Origin: an uncultured Polymorphobacter sp. | Lineage (GTDB): Bacteria; Pseudomonadota; Alphaproteobacteria; Sphingomonadales; Sphingomonadaceae | Assembly (NCBI GenBank): GCA_937871645.1 | Contig: CALMPZ010000098.1 | Span: forward strand, 1-5,619 | Length of the DNA stretch: 5,619 bases | Direction of reading: 5' to 3' | Shown here: piece after piece, positions 1 through 5,619 of the stretch | How the letters are laid out: every line of letters starts with the position of its first letter | Position numbering within the stretch: the first letter of the stretch is position 1 | Translations under genes and position numbers: made by a program | The notes under the pieces: model-generated | What the model saw: the letters and a program-made list of their open reading frames with translations, nothing else | What the model was told of the DNA's origin: nothing | Database searches by the model: none

Positions 1-2565
1 GGTCAGCGAATAGAGCAGCGCCGGCCGGTCGAGCGCGCTGACTTCGACGACGGTGTAGCGGTTCGAGGCGCGGTTATCCATCAGCACATTGGGTTCGACC
101 TTGAACACATCGGCGCGGCGGCGTGCCAGTGGTCGCGCCGCGAGCTTGTCGGCGAGCCGCACCTTGCCGGTCAGCACGTCCTCGATCGTGCGCTTCAAGC
201 GCGCCAGCTGTGTCGGCTCGTTGAACGGCCGGTCGAGTGGATCGGCGACGACGAAATTATCGAGCGCCATGCCGTCGCGCGTCGTGTGGATACGCGCGTC
301 GAGAATATTGGCACCGCCCAGCGAGATCGCCCCGGCGATGCGGTAGAACAGCCCCGGATGGTCGCTGGCATAGACGCTGACCAGCGTCGTCCCCGAGGCT
401 TCGTCGGCATGCGTGGCAATCGACAGCGGCTGCGTGCTGGTATCTGCGGCTTCGACCAGCTCCGCGTTGCGCAACAAGGCATCGGCAGGCTCGGCAACCC
501 AATAGGGATCGGCATGGCGCTTGGCGTAGGCGGCGAACTTGGTCTGAGCCCAGCGCAGTTCGGTGGCGAGTGCCGCCTGCTTGGCAGCGATGCGTTCGCT
601 GCGGCCGGTCTGCTTGTGCCCTAGTCGCAGCACCTCCTCGGCACCTTCGTACAGGTCACCGAGCAACTGGCCTTTCCAGGCATTCCAGATGCCGGGGCCG
701 ACGGCGCGGATATCGACCACGGTGAGTATGAGCAGAAGCCGCAGCCGTTCGGGCGAGGCGACGACCTCGACAAAATCGAGGATGGTCTTGAAGTCCGACA
801 GGTCGCGCTTGAACGCTGTCGACGACATCAGCAGGTGATAGCGCACCAGCCAAGCGACGGTTTCGGTTTCGGCGGGCGCCAGCCCGAGCCGCGGGCACAG
901 CTTGAGCGCGATATCGGCGCCGATTTCGCTGTGATCGCCGCCACGACCCTTGGCAATGTCGTGGAGCAGCACCGCAACATAGAGCACGCGCCGCGACACC
1001 AGCTGACGGATGATCGCCGTCGACAGCGGGTGATCCGACTTGAGCTTGCCCGCTTCGATCAGCGCCACCAGCCCGATGGCGCGGATGGTGTGCTCGTCCA
1101 CCGTGTAGTGATGGTACATGTCGTACTGCATCTGCGCCACGACGCGGCCGAAATCGGGAATGAAGCGCCCGAAGACGCCGGCCTCGCTCATCCAGCGCAG
1201 CACCGCTTCGGGGTTGTTCTTGCTGGTCAGCACCGCCAGGAACAGCGCATTGGCCCGCGGGTCCTGGCGGATTTTCTCGTTGACCAGATTGGCGTCGCGA
1301 CCGGCCTGGCGCATCGCCAGCGGGTGGATGTCGAGCTTTTCGCTGTCGGCGAGCGCGAACATCTCGATCAGCCGCACCGGATCCTCGTGGAAGAAGCGGT
1401 CGTTCGGCACGCCGATGCGACCGCGGCGCAGCGTGAAACCGTTCAGCCGCTTGGGCTTGCGGGTGATCGTCGGCAGCCACGCCGAGCGCCCGAAGCTTTC
1501 ATCAAGGTGCGCGAGGAACAGTCCGGTCAAATCGCCGACCTGCCGCGCCACGAGGAAATAGTGGCGCATAAAGCGTTCGACCGCCGACATGCCGCCGCGT
1601 TCGGCATAGCGCATGCGCACCGCGAGCTCGCGCTGGACGTCGAAAGTCAGCCGTTCTTCGGCGCGGCCGGCGATATCGTGGAGGTTGCAGCGCACCGCCC
1701 ACAGGAAATTCTCGGCCTTGAGGAACTGGCGGAGTTCGGGGGCGGTGAGCAGTCCCTTGTCGACCAGCTCGTTCACCGACTGCACCTGATAGGCGTATTT
1801 GCCGATCCAGAATAAGGTGTGGAGGTCGCGCAGGCCGCCCTTGCCCTCCTTGAGGTTGGGTTCCACGACGTAGCGGCTGTCGCCCATGCGCTGGTGGCGC
1901 GCGTCGCGTTCGGCGAGCTTGTCGGCGATGAAGGCGCGCGCGGTGCCGGCCACGACTTCCTTGCGGAAGCGCGCCGAGGCTTCGTCATACAGCGGCTGGT
2001 CACCCCAGACGTAGCGCGATTCGAGCAAGGCGGTGCGGATCGTCAGGTCGGACTTCGCCATACGGATCATGTCATCGACCGAGCGCGTCGAATGGCCGAC
2101 CTTGAGGCCAAGATCCCAGAGCAGATAGAGCATCGTTTCGATGACCTGCTCGCCCCAGGCGGTCTGTTTCCACGGCGTCAGGAACATCACGTCGATGTCG
2201 GAGAACGGCGCCATTTCGCCGCGCCCATAGCCGCCGACAGCGATCAACGTGATGCGTTCGGACGCGGTGCGATTGGTGTCGGGATACAGTGCAGTGATGG
2301 TGAAGTCGAAAATCACCCGCAGCATCTGGTCGGTCAGGAAGGCATAGCCCGCCGCCGCCTCGAGCCCGCGCGAAGGATGTTCGAGCAACCGGCGCTGCAG
2401 TTCGGCGCGACCGGCGACCATCGCCGCCTTGACCAGCGCGGCCGCGGCCTCGCGCCGCGCTTCGACGCGGTCATGCTTTTCGGCAATTTCCGCAAGCGCA
2501 TCGCTGACGGCGCGCCGATCGATGATGGCACGCCGGTTGACGAGCGAGTTGAAGCGCCAGGACAT
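1..2565 (-). CDS. glnD: Bifunctional PII uridylyltransferase / uridylyl-removing enzyme GlnD (3' end beyond window)
   Basis: Cytoplasmic nitrogen sensor. When glutamine is low it transfers UMP from UTP to a tyrosine of PII proteins (GlnB/GlnK); when glutamine is high it removes UMP. The frame is open without a stop for 855 codons. Visible in order: the nucleotidyltransferase motif GGYGRGEMAPFSDID (residues 111-125, with metal-binding D123 and D125); the GlnD signature VVEPNLKEGKGGLRDLH (about 233-249); a helical uridylyltransferase-associated region to about 470; an HD phosphohydrolase domain for UMP removal, with H492 in DEHTIR, H535-D536 in LLHDIAKGRGGDHS and H545; a first ACT domain (about 726-803, from TTLVSVYASDHPGLFYRIAG); and the start of the second ACT domain (YTVVEVSALDRPALLYSLT, 837-855). 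Roughly 60-75 C-terminal residues should be missing. The start is the only in-frame ATG after the TAG at 2605-2607, and it lies just before the IIDRRA segment usual near alphaproteobacterial GlnD N-termini. No clear Shine-Dalgarno sequence precedes it. All catalytic motifs are intact, so the identification is firm. Confidence 0.97.
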   Translation of the reverse strand, partial: MSWRFNSLVNRRAIIDRRAVSDALAEIAEKHDRVEARREAAAALVKAAMVAGRAELQRRLLEHPSRGLEAAAGYAFLTDQMLRVIFDFTITALYPDTNRTASERITLIAVGGYGRGEMAPFSDIDVMFLTPWKQTAWGEQVIETMLYLLWDLGLKVGHSTRSVDDMIRMAKSDLTIRTALLESRYVWGDQPLYDEASARFRKEVVAGTARAFIADKLAERDARHQRMGDSRYVVEPNLKEGKGGLRDLHTLFWIGKYAYQVQSVNELVDKGLLTAPELRQFLKAENFLWAVRCNLHDIAGRAEERLTFDVQRELAVRMRYAERGGMSAVERFMRHYFLVARQVGDLTGLFLAHLDESFGRSAWLPTITRKPKRLNGFTLRRGRIGVPNDRFFHEDPVRLIEMFALADSEKLDIHPLAMRQAGRDANLVNEKIRQDPRANALFLAVLTSKNNPEAVLRWMSEAGVFGRFIPDFGRVVAQMQYDMYHHYTVDEHTIRAIGLVALIEAGKLKSDHPLSTAIIRQLVSRRVLYVAVLLHDIAKGRGGDHSEIGADIALKLCPRLGLAPAETETVAWLVRYHLLMSSTAFKRDLSDFKTILDFVEVVASPERLRLLLILTVVDIRAVGPGIWNAWKGQLLGDLYEGAEEVLRLGHKQTGRSERIAAKQAALATELRWAQTKFAAYAKRHADPYWVAEPADALLRNAELVEAADTSTQPLSIATHADEASGTTLVSVYASDHPGLFYRIAGAISLGGANILDARIHTTRDGMALDNFVVADPLDRPFNEPTQLARLKRTIEDVLTGKVRLADKLAARPLARRRADVFKVEPNVLMDNRASNRYTVVEVSALDRPALLYSLT

Positions 2566-2645
2566 GCGGCAGTTGATAGGCGCATTGCAGGCGCCGCGCC
2601 ATGCCTAGCTCGCCGCACATTCGGGCTGAGCAAGTGCCGGCCGAC

Positions 2646-2687
2646 AAAATGATGCCGGCCTCCTGCCAGGGGAAACAGGAGGCCGGC
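2646..2687 (-). terminator. Rho-independent terminator of the PEP-CTERM gene
   Basis: A perfect 12-bp inverted repeat (2654-2665 pairs with 2676-2687) with a 10-base loop. Read on the minus strand it is GCCGGCCTCCTG, loop TTTCCCCTGG, CAGGAGGCCGGC, then ATCATTTTG. The short T-run (A-run at 2646-2649 on the plus strand) follows the stem only in the minus direction, so it acts on transcripts from the PEP-CTERM gene that ends at 2732. It should also separate that gene from glnD, whose start is about 80 bases further on. The T-run is short and interrupted, so termination may be incomplete. Confidence 0.8.
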
Positions 2688-2691
2688 GGAA

Positions 2692-2720
2692 CGCGCGCCA
2701 GTACAGGGGGAAGGCGCGCG
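2692..2720 (-). other. GC-only hairpin directly after the PEP-CTERM stop codon
   Basis: An 8-bp perfect inverted repeat, CGCGCGCC at 2692-2699 pairing with GGCGCGCG at 2713-2720, with a 13-base loop. It begins 11 bases past the stop codon (2732-2734) on the minus strand. It has only two T residues after the stem, so it is a poor terminator alone. It lies 4 bases before the stronger hairpin at 2654-2687 and could protect the mRNA 3' end or assist termination. Its existence as an inverted repeat is certain; its function is inferred. Confidence 0.4.
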
Positions 2721-2731
2721 CTATCTGGGTA

Positions 2732-3460
2732 TCAGCAGGCGGTGGTCACGACGGTGGCGCGGCGGCGGCGCATCGCGCCACCGATCAGGCCGAAACCGGT
2801 AATCATCATCGCCCAGCTTGCCGGTTCGGGCACGCTATCGACGTTGTCAGTCATCAGCATGGCGTCACCACTGGTGCCGTTGACATTGTTGATCGACTTG
2901 TCAGCATTGGTCACCGCAGCATAGCGCACGAAGAAGTTGCTCAGATTGGCGAGCGGCGTGGCCTTTTCGAAACGCAGCGTCAGGCTACCCGTCGACACGG
3001 CGTCATCGATCGCCAGACCCGAGTTGCCGCCGGTGCAATCGCTGCCGCTGAAGCGGAAGCAGATGTCGGCCGTCTGTCCAAGCAACGGCACCGAACCACT
3101 GCCCGATTTGCCGAAAGCGCCGGTCGAGCTGCCGCCCGAAATCTTGCCGAGCGAGTCAAAGCCGAACACCGAAACCTTCGAGGCCACGACCGGCGCCAGC
3201 GACGTGTTGTCGACGGCATAGTCGAACGTCCAGTCCTTGCCGCTGACCTTGGTCAGCGTCAACGCCAGCGTCGAGCTCAGGCCGGCAAGCGGCGTGGCGA
3301 CGGTCTTCTTGTTGACCGACGCGCCGTACTGCCCATCAAAGCTGACGGTCTGGGTCTTGCCGACGTCGGCAGTGCTCGACCACATCAGAGTCGTCACGGC
3401 GCTGGCCGAAGACGCGGCACCGGCGACAATTGCAGCGGCCATAGCAAGGCGAAACAGCAT
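2732..3460 (-). CDS. Secreted PEPxxWA-CTERM sorting-domain protein, cistern-family-like
   Basis: A complete 242-residue exported protein of unknown function. The N-terminus is a Sec signal peptide: M-L-F-R, a hydrophobic alanine-rich core, then A19-S20-A21, with cleavage likely before V22. The mature part is rich in Ser, Thr, Gly and Ala and looks like a beta-rich domain; it has two cysteines, C134 and C142, close enough for a disulfide. The C-terminus is the tripartite PEP-CTERM signal: VPEPASWA (210-217), a hydrophobic helix to about 230, then four arginines (231-234), followed by an eight-residue tail ending in Cys. Such signals are recognised by exosortases, which process the protein during export to the envelope or extracellular matrix, often alongside exopolysaccharide production; no exosortase is visible here. 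The segments FDYAVDNTS, VSVFGFD, ADICF, DCTGGNSG and NFFVRYAAV fit my memory of the 'cistern family' of PEP-CTERM proteins, but that assignment is not tested. GGAG lies 7 bases upstream of the chosen ATG. It stands between mutS and glnD, apparently as its own transcription unit. Confidence 0.92.
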   Translation of the reverse strand: MLFRLAMAAAIVAGAASSASAVTTLMWSSTADVGKTQTVSFDGQYGASVNKKTVATPLAGLSSTLALTLTKVSGKDWTFDYAVDNTSLAPVVASKVSVFGFDSLGKISGGSSTGAFGKSGSGSVPLLGQTADICFRFSGSDCTGGNSGLAIDDAVSTGSLTLRFEKATPLANLSNFFVRYAAVTNADKSINNVNGTSGDAMLMTDNVDSVPEPASWAMMITGFGLIGGAMRRRRATVVTTAC

Positions 3461-3467
3461 CGATAGT

Positions 3468-3471
3468 CTCC
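3468..3471 (-). promoter_or_regulatory. Ribosome binding site of the PEP-CTERM gene
   Basis: GGAG on the minus strand, 7 bases before the ATG at 3458-3460. It settles the start at 3460. An ATG directly before it (3471-3473) is in another frame and would not give the signal peptide. Confidence 0.8.
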
Positions 3472-3535
3472 ATGAATTCTATACAGCCAACAACGGCCTT
3501 GAACCCCAAATGTTGCCGGAGGTTCAGATTTTCAA

Positions 3536-3600
3536 GAGGTGAATACAAATTTAATGTAAATGATAATGTGATTGCGATGCAGTCGATTTACGTCGCGGCT
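3536..3600 (-). promoter_or_regulatory. A/T-rich island, probable promoter region of the PEP-CTERM gene
   Basis: This stretch is strikingly A/T-rich in a GC-rich window and lies upstream of the PEP-CTERM gene, where a promoter would be expected. A -10-like TATCAT is present on the minus strand at 3560-3565, but the hexamer about 16 bases upstream is a poor -35 match, so no exact promoter is asserted. It also holds a 13-base dyad, ATTTA-ATG-TAAAT (3549-3561), and TAATGT twice, 12 bases apart (3552-3557 and 3564-3569). These could be a regulator site, or chance in A/T-rich sequence. A start near 3553 would give a leader of roughly 90 bases. Confidence 0.45.
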
Positions 3601-3607
3601 ACAAGCA

Positions 3608-3660
3608 CCGCGCTTCGCGCGCGGGTTGCCGGCGCACGGTTTGCTGGCAGGGGGCGCCGG
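3608..3660 (-). other. Two weak GC-rich inverted repeats just downstream of mutS
   Basis: Next to the mutS stop codon, CCGGCGC (3629-3635) pairs with GCGCCGG (3654-3660) around an 18-base loop. Further downstream, CCGCGC (3608-3613) pairs with GCGCGG (3619-3624) around a 5-base loop. Neither is followed by a T-run in the minus direction, so they do not look like a standard intrinsic terminator. They may contribute to Rho-dependent ending or 3'-end protection of the mutS transcript, or simply reflect GC-rich sequence. Confidence 0.25.
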
Positions 3661-3661
3661 T

Positions 3662-5619
3662 TCAGGCCTGGTCAGTCAGTGCGCGCAGCTCGTAAATCAG
3701 GTCGAGCGCTTCGCGCGGCGACAGCAAGTCGGGGCTGATCGCCGCCAATCGCACGCGCAGTGCATCGACCGTTGGCGGCGGCGGCGCCGCGGCGAACAGC
3801 GGCAGATCGCTCAAGCCGGCAGCGATGCCGCCGGTCTTGGCGCGACCGTCCTCGAGCCGCGCCAGCACCGAACGCGCGCGCGAAATCACCGCGCGCGGCA
3901 GCCCGGCGAGTTCGGCCACCGCCAGCCCGTAGCTGCGGGCTGCGGCGCCGCTGGCGACTTCGTGCAGGAACACCAGCTTGCCGTTCCATTCGCGCACCTT
4001 GACCGTCACCAGCGCCAGCGCGCCGAGCCGCGCCGAAAGCTGCGTCAATTCGTGATAGTGCGTCGCGAACAGGCAGCGACAGGCGAGGCTGTCGTGCACC
4101 GCCTCGAGCACCGCCCAGGCGATGGCGAGGCCGTCATAGGTCGAGGTGCCGCGCCCGACTTCGTCGAGAATGACCAGCGAGCGGTTTGTCGCCTGCGTCA
4201 GGATGGCCGCAGTTTCGACCATTTCGACCATGAACGTCGAACGCCCCTGCGCGAGATTGTCCGAGGCGCCGACGCGGCTGAACAGCCGGTCGACAACGCC
4301 GATATGCGCCGAAGTCGCGGGCACGAACGACCCTGCCTGCGCTAGCACTGCAATCAGCGCGTTCTGGCGCAGGAAGGTCGATTTACCCGCCATGTTGGGT
4401 CCGGTGACCAGCCACAAGCGGTTCTTGGCACCGAGGTCACAGTCATTGGCGACGAACGGCACGCGCGCCGCACGGCATGCCGCCTCGACGACCGGATGCC
4501 GGCCGCCGGCGATGTCGAAGGCGCAACTGTCATCGACTTGCGCCCGCGACCAGCCTTCGAGCGCCGCCAGTTCGGCGAGTGCGCTGCCGACATCGAGCCG
4601 CGCCAGCGCCGCCGCAGTGCGGGCGATTTCGGTCGCGCGCGCCAGTACGCCGGCCACTAGCTCCTCGAAATGCGCGGCTTCGGCGGCCAGCGCATGGTCG
4701 CCGGCCTGCGCGATGCGCGTTGCCAGCGCGCCGAGTTCGACCGAACCGAAGCGCACGACGCCCGCCAGCGTCTGGCGGTGGATCAGCCCGGAGTCGGGGC
4801 GCATCAACGGGTCGGCGTGCCGTGCCGCGACTTCGATATGGTAGCCGAGCACATTGTTGTGGCGGATCTTGAGTGCCGCGACGCCGGTCTCGTCGCGCAG
4901 CCGCGCTTCGAGCGCCGCCACCAGCTGGCGGCCATCGGCGGAGGCGGCGCGCAATTCGTCGAGTGCGGCGTCATAGCCCGCGACGATGAAGCCGCCTGAT
5001 GCGGCTTCGACCGGCGGCTCGGCGACCAGCGCGCGGGCCAGCGCGGCGATGTCTTCGCCGTGTCCGGCAATGTTGTCCAACGTCGCGCCAAGCAGCGGCG
5101 GCAGGTCGAGCGCGGCGGCTTCGGTGAGTTGCGCCTTGAGCGCGGTTGCGGCGATCAGCCCGTCGCGAATCGCGCCAAGGTCGCGCGGCTCGCCGCGGCC
5201 GAGCGCCAGCCGGGATAGCGCACGCGACAGGTCGGGCGCCGCCTTGAGCGCGCTGCGGGTGCGGCTGCGGGTTGTGCTGTCGCCGACAAACCACGCCACC
5301 AGATCGAGCCGGTCACCGATGGCAGTAGCGTCGGTCAACGGCGCGGCCAAGTCATCGGCGAGCAAGCGCGCGCCGGCGCCGGTCACCGTGCGGTCGATGG
5401 TTGCGAGCAGACTGCCGGCGCGGCCGCCATCAGCCGCGCGCGCCAGCTCGAGGCTGGCGCGTGTTGCGGCGTCGATTGCCATGTGACCCGCCGGCGGTTG
5501 CGCCAGCGGCGGCTGCAGCAACGGCATCCGGCCCTGCCCGGCGACCCCGAGATAGGCGAGCAGCGCCCCGGCAGCGGCGAGTTCGGTCGCGCTGGCGAGG
5601 AACCGGTCGGCAACTTCGT
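3662..5619 (-). CDS. mutS: DNA mismatch repair protein MutS (5' end beyond window)
   Basis: Cytoplasmic ATPase that recognises mismatches and small loops after replication and recruits MutL. The frame runs open from the right edge to the TGA at 3662-3664: 651 residues are visible. The missing N-terminus, roughly 210-230 residues, would hold the mismatch-contacting Phe-X-Glu domain and most of the connector. The Met at 5525-5527 is internal, because clear MutS sequence (AAGALLAYLGVAGQGRMPLL) continues through it. Visible parts: the core/lever domain (from AIDAATRASLEL); the clamp region with NNVLGYHIEV (around visible residue 250); Walker A GPNMAGKST (4376-4402); FSRVGASDNLAQGRSTFMVE; Walker B LVILDEVGRGTST, with Asp at 4163-4165 and Glu at 4160-4162; FATHYHEL; and the C-terminal dimerisation helices ending SPREALDLIYELRALTDQA. 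SDLPLF at 3794-3811, in a flexible linker followed by four prolines, looks like a sliding-clamp-binding peptide. All ATPase motifs are intact. The next gene begins 201 bases downstream. Confidence 0.97.
   Translation of the reverse strand, partial: EVADRFLASATELAAAGALLAYLGVAGQGRMPLLQPPLAQPPAGHMAIDAATRASLELARAADGGRAGSLLATIDRTVTGAGARLLADDLAAPLTDATAIGDRLDLVAWFVGDSTTRSRTRSALKAAPDLSRALSRLALGRGEPRDLGAIRDGLIAATALKAQLTEAAALDLPPLLGATLDNIAGHGEDIAALARALVAEPPVEAASGGFIVAGYDAALDELRAASADGRQLVAALEARLRDETGVAALKIRHNNVLGYHIEVAARHADPLMRPDSGLIHRQTLAGVVRFGSVELGALATRIAQAGDHALAAEAAHFEELVAGVLARATEIARTAAALARLDVGSALAELAALEGWSRAQVDDSCAFDIAGGRHPVVEAACRAARVPFVANDCDLGAKNRLWLVTGPNMAGKSTFLRQNALIAVLAQAGSFVPATSAHIGVVDRLFSRVGASDNLAQGRSTFMVEMVETAAILTQATNRSLVILDEVGRGTSTYDGLAIAWAVLEAVHDSLACRCLFATHYHELTQLSARLGALALVTVKVREWNGKLVFLHEVASGAAARSYGLAVAELAGLPRAVISRARSVLARLEDGRAKTGGIAAGLSDLPLFAAAPPPPTVDALRVRLAAISPDLLSPREALDLIYELRALTDQA

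Noticed and set aside
656..1480. Minus-strand open frame of 274 codons inside glnD
   Set aside because: It is a shifted frame within glnD; the true GlnD frame is continuous through this region and includes the HD domain motifs.
835..2652. Two long plus-strand open frames (835-1815 and 1819-2652) opposite glnD
   Set aside because: They read the exact codon-for-codon complement of glnD. In GC-rich genes the strand opposite the coding frame has few stops. Their products are rich in Arg, His, Asp and Gly with no recognisable domain, and glnD is unmistakable on the other strand.
3502..3526. EcfG-type stress promoter (TGAAC, 16 bases, GGTT on the minus strand) upstream of the PEP-CTERM gene
   Set aside because: It misses the first G of the GGAAC element and the C of CGTT. 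The match largely comes from a 5-bp inverted repeat (GAACC 3501-3505 with GGTTC 3521-3525), and such partial matches are expected by chance.
3336..3548. Minus-strand 70-codon frame starting upstream of the PEP-CTERM gene
   Set aside because: It overlaps the PEP-CTERM start in a different frame, has no RBS of its own, and shows no signal peptide or domain.
3572..4345. Plus-strand open frame of 257 codons overlapping the 3' end of mutS
   Set aside because: It overlaps the intact, highly conserved MutS ATPase region; its translation is low-complexity and Arg/Ala/Gln-rich and shows no domain. It is a shadow of mutS.
5525..5527. ATG as the mutS start
   Set aside because: The same frame continues upstream to the window edge with clear MutS core sequence, so this Met is internal.
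1..5619. CRISPR arrays, tRNA or rRNA genes, insertion sequences, phage or toxin-antitoxin genes
   Set aside because: No regular spaced repeats, cloverleaf-like sequence, transposase motifs or flanking inverted repeats were seen; nearly all of the window is covered by three intact or edge-truncated genes.

Overview
The window reads as an ordinary chromosomal segment of a GC-rich alphaproteobacterium, most likely a member of the Sphingomonadales. The reasons are the strong G/C bias at third codon positions, alphaproteobacterial-type MutS and GlnD proteins encoded close together on the same strand, and a secreted protein with the PEPxxWA form of the PEP-CTERM sorting signal, a variant typical of sphingomonads. 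The genus cannot be fixed from this sequence alone.

All three genes lie on the minus strand, so transcription runs from high to low coordinates. From right to left: (1) 5619-3662 is the 3' three quarters of mutS (DNA mismatch repair ATPase), whose start lies beyond the right edge. (2) 3661-3461 is a 201-base intergenic stretch. It has weak GC-rich hairpins just after mutS, then an unusually A/T-rich island that probably holds a promoter, then a good ribosome binding site. (3) 3460-2732 is a complete gene for a 242-residue secreted PEPxxWA-CTERM protein that resembles the group called 'cistern family'. (4) 2731-2566 is a 166-base gap with two hairpins, the second being a convincing rho-independent terminator. 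(5) 2565-1 is glnD (PII uridylyltransferase / uridylyl-removing enzyme), open from its start to the left edge and cut off at the beginning of its second ACT domain.

The three genes do not form one pathway. MutS repairs replication errors in the cytoplasm. GlnD senses glutamine and sets the uridylylation state of the PII proteins. The PEP-CTERM protein is exported and probably handled by an exosortase encoded elsewhere. mutS and glnD are often near neighbours in alphaproteobacteria, and the small surface-protein gene sits between them as a self-contained unit with its own RBS, terminator and probable promoter. That insertion is the most notable thing here. I found no RNA gene, CRISPR array, insertion sequence, phage or plasmid feature, and no evidence of a new multi-gene system. 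Long open frames on the plus strand are mirror images of the real genes.
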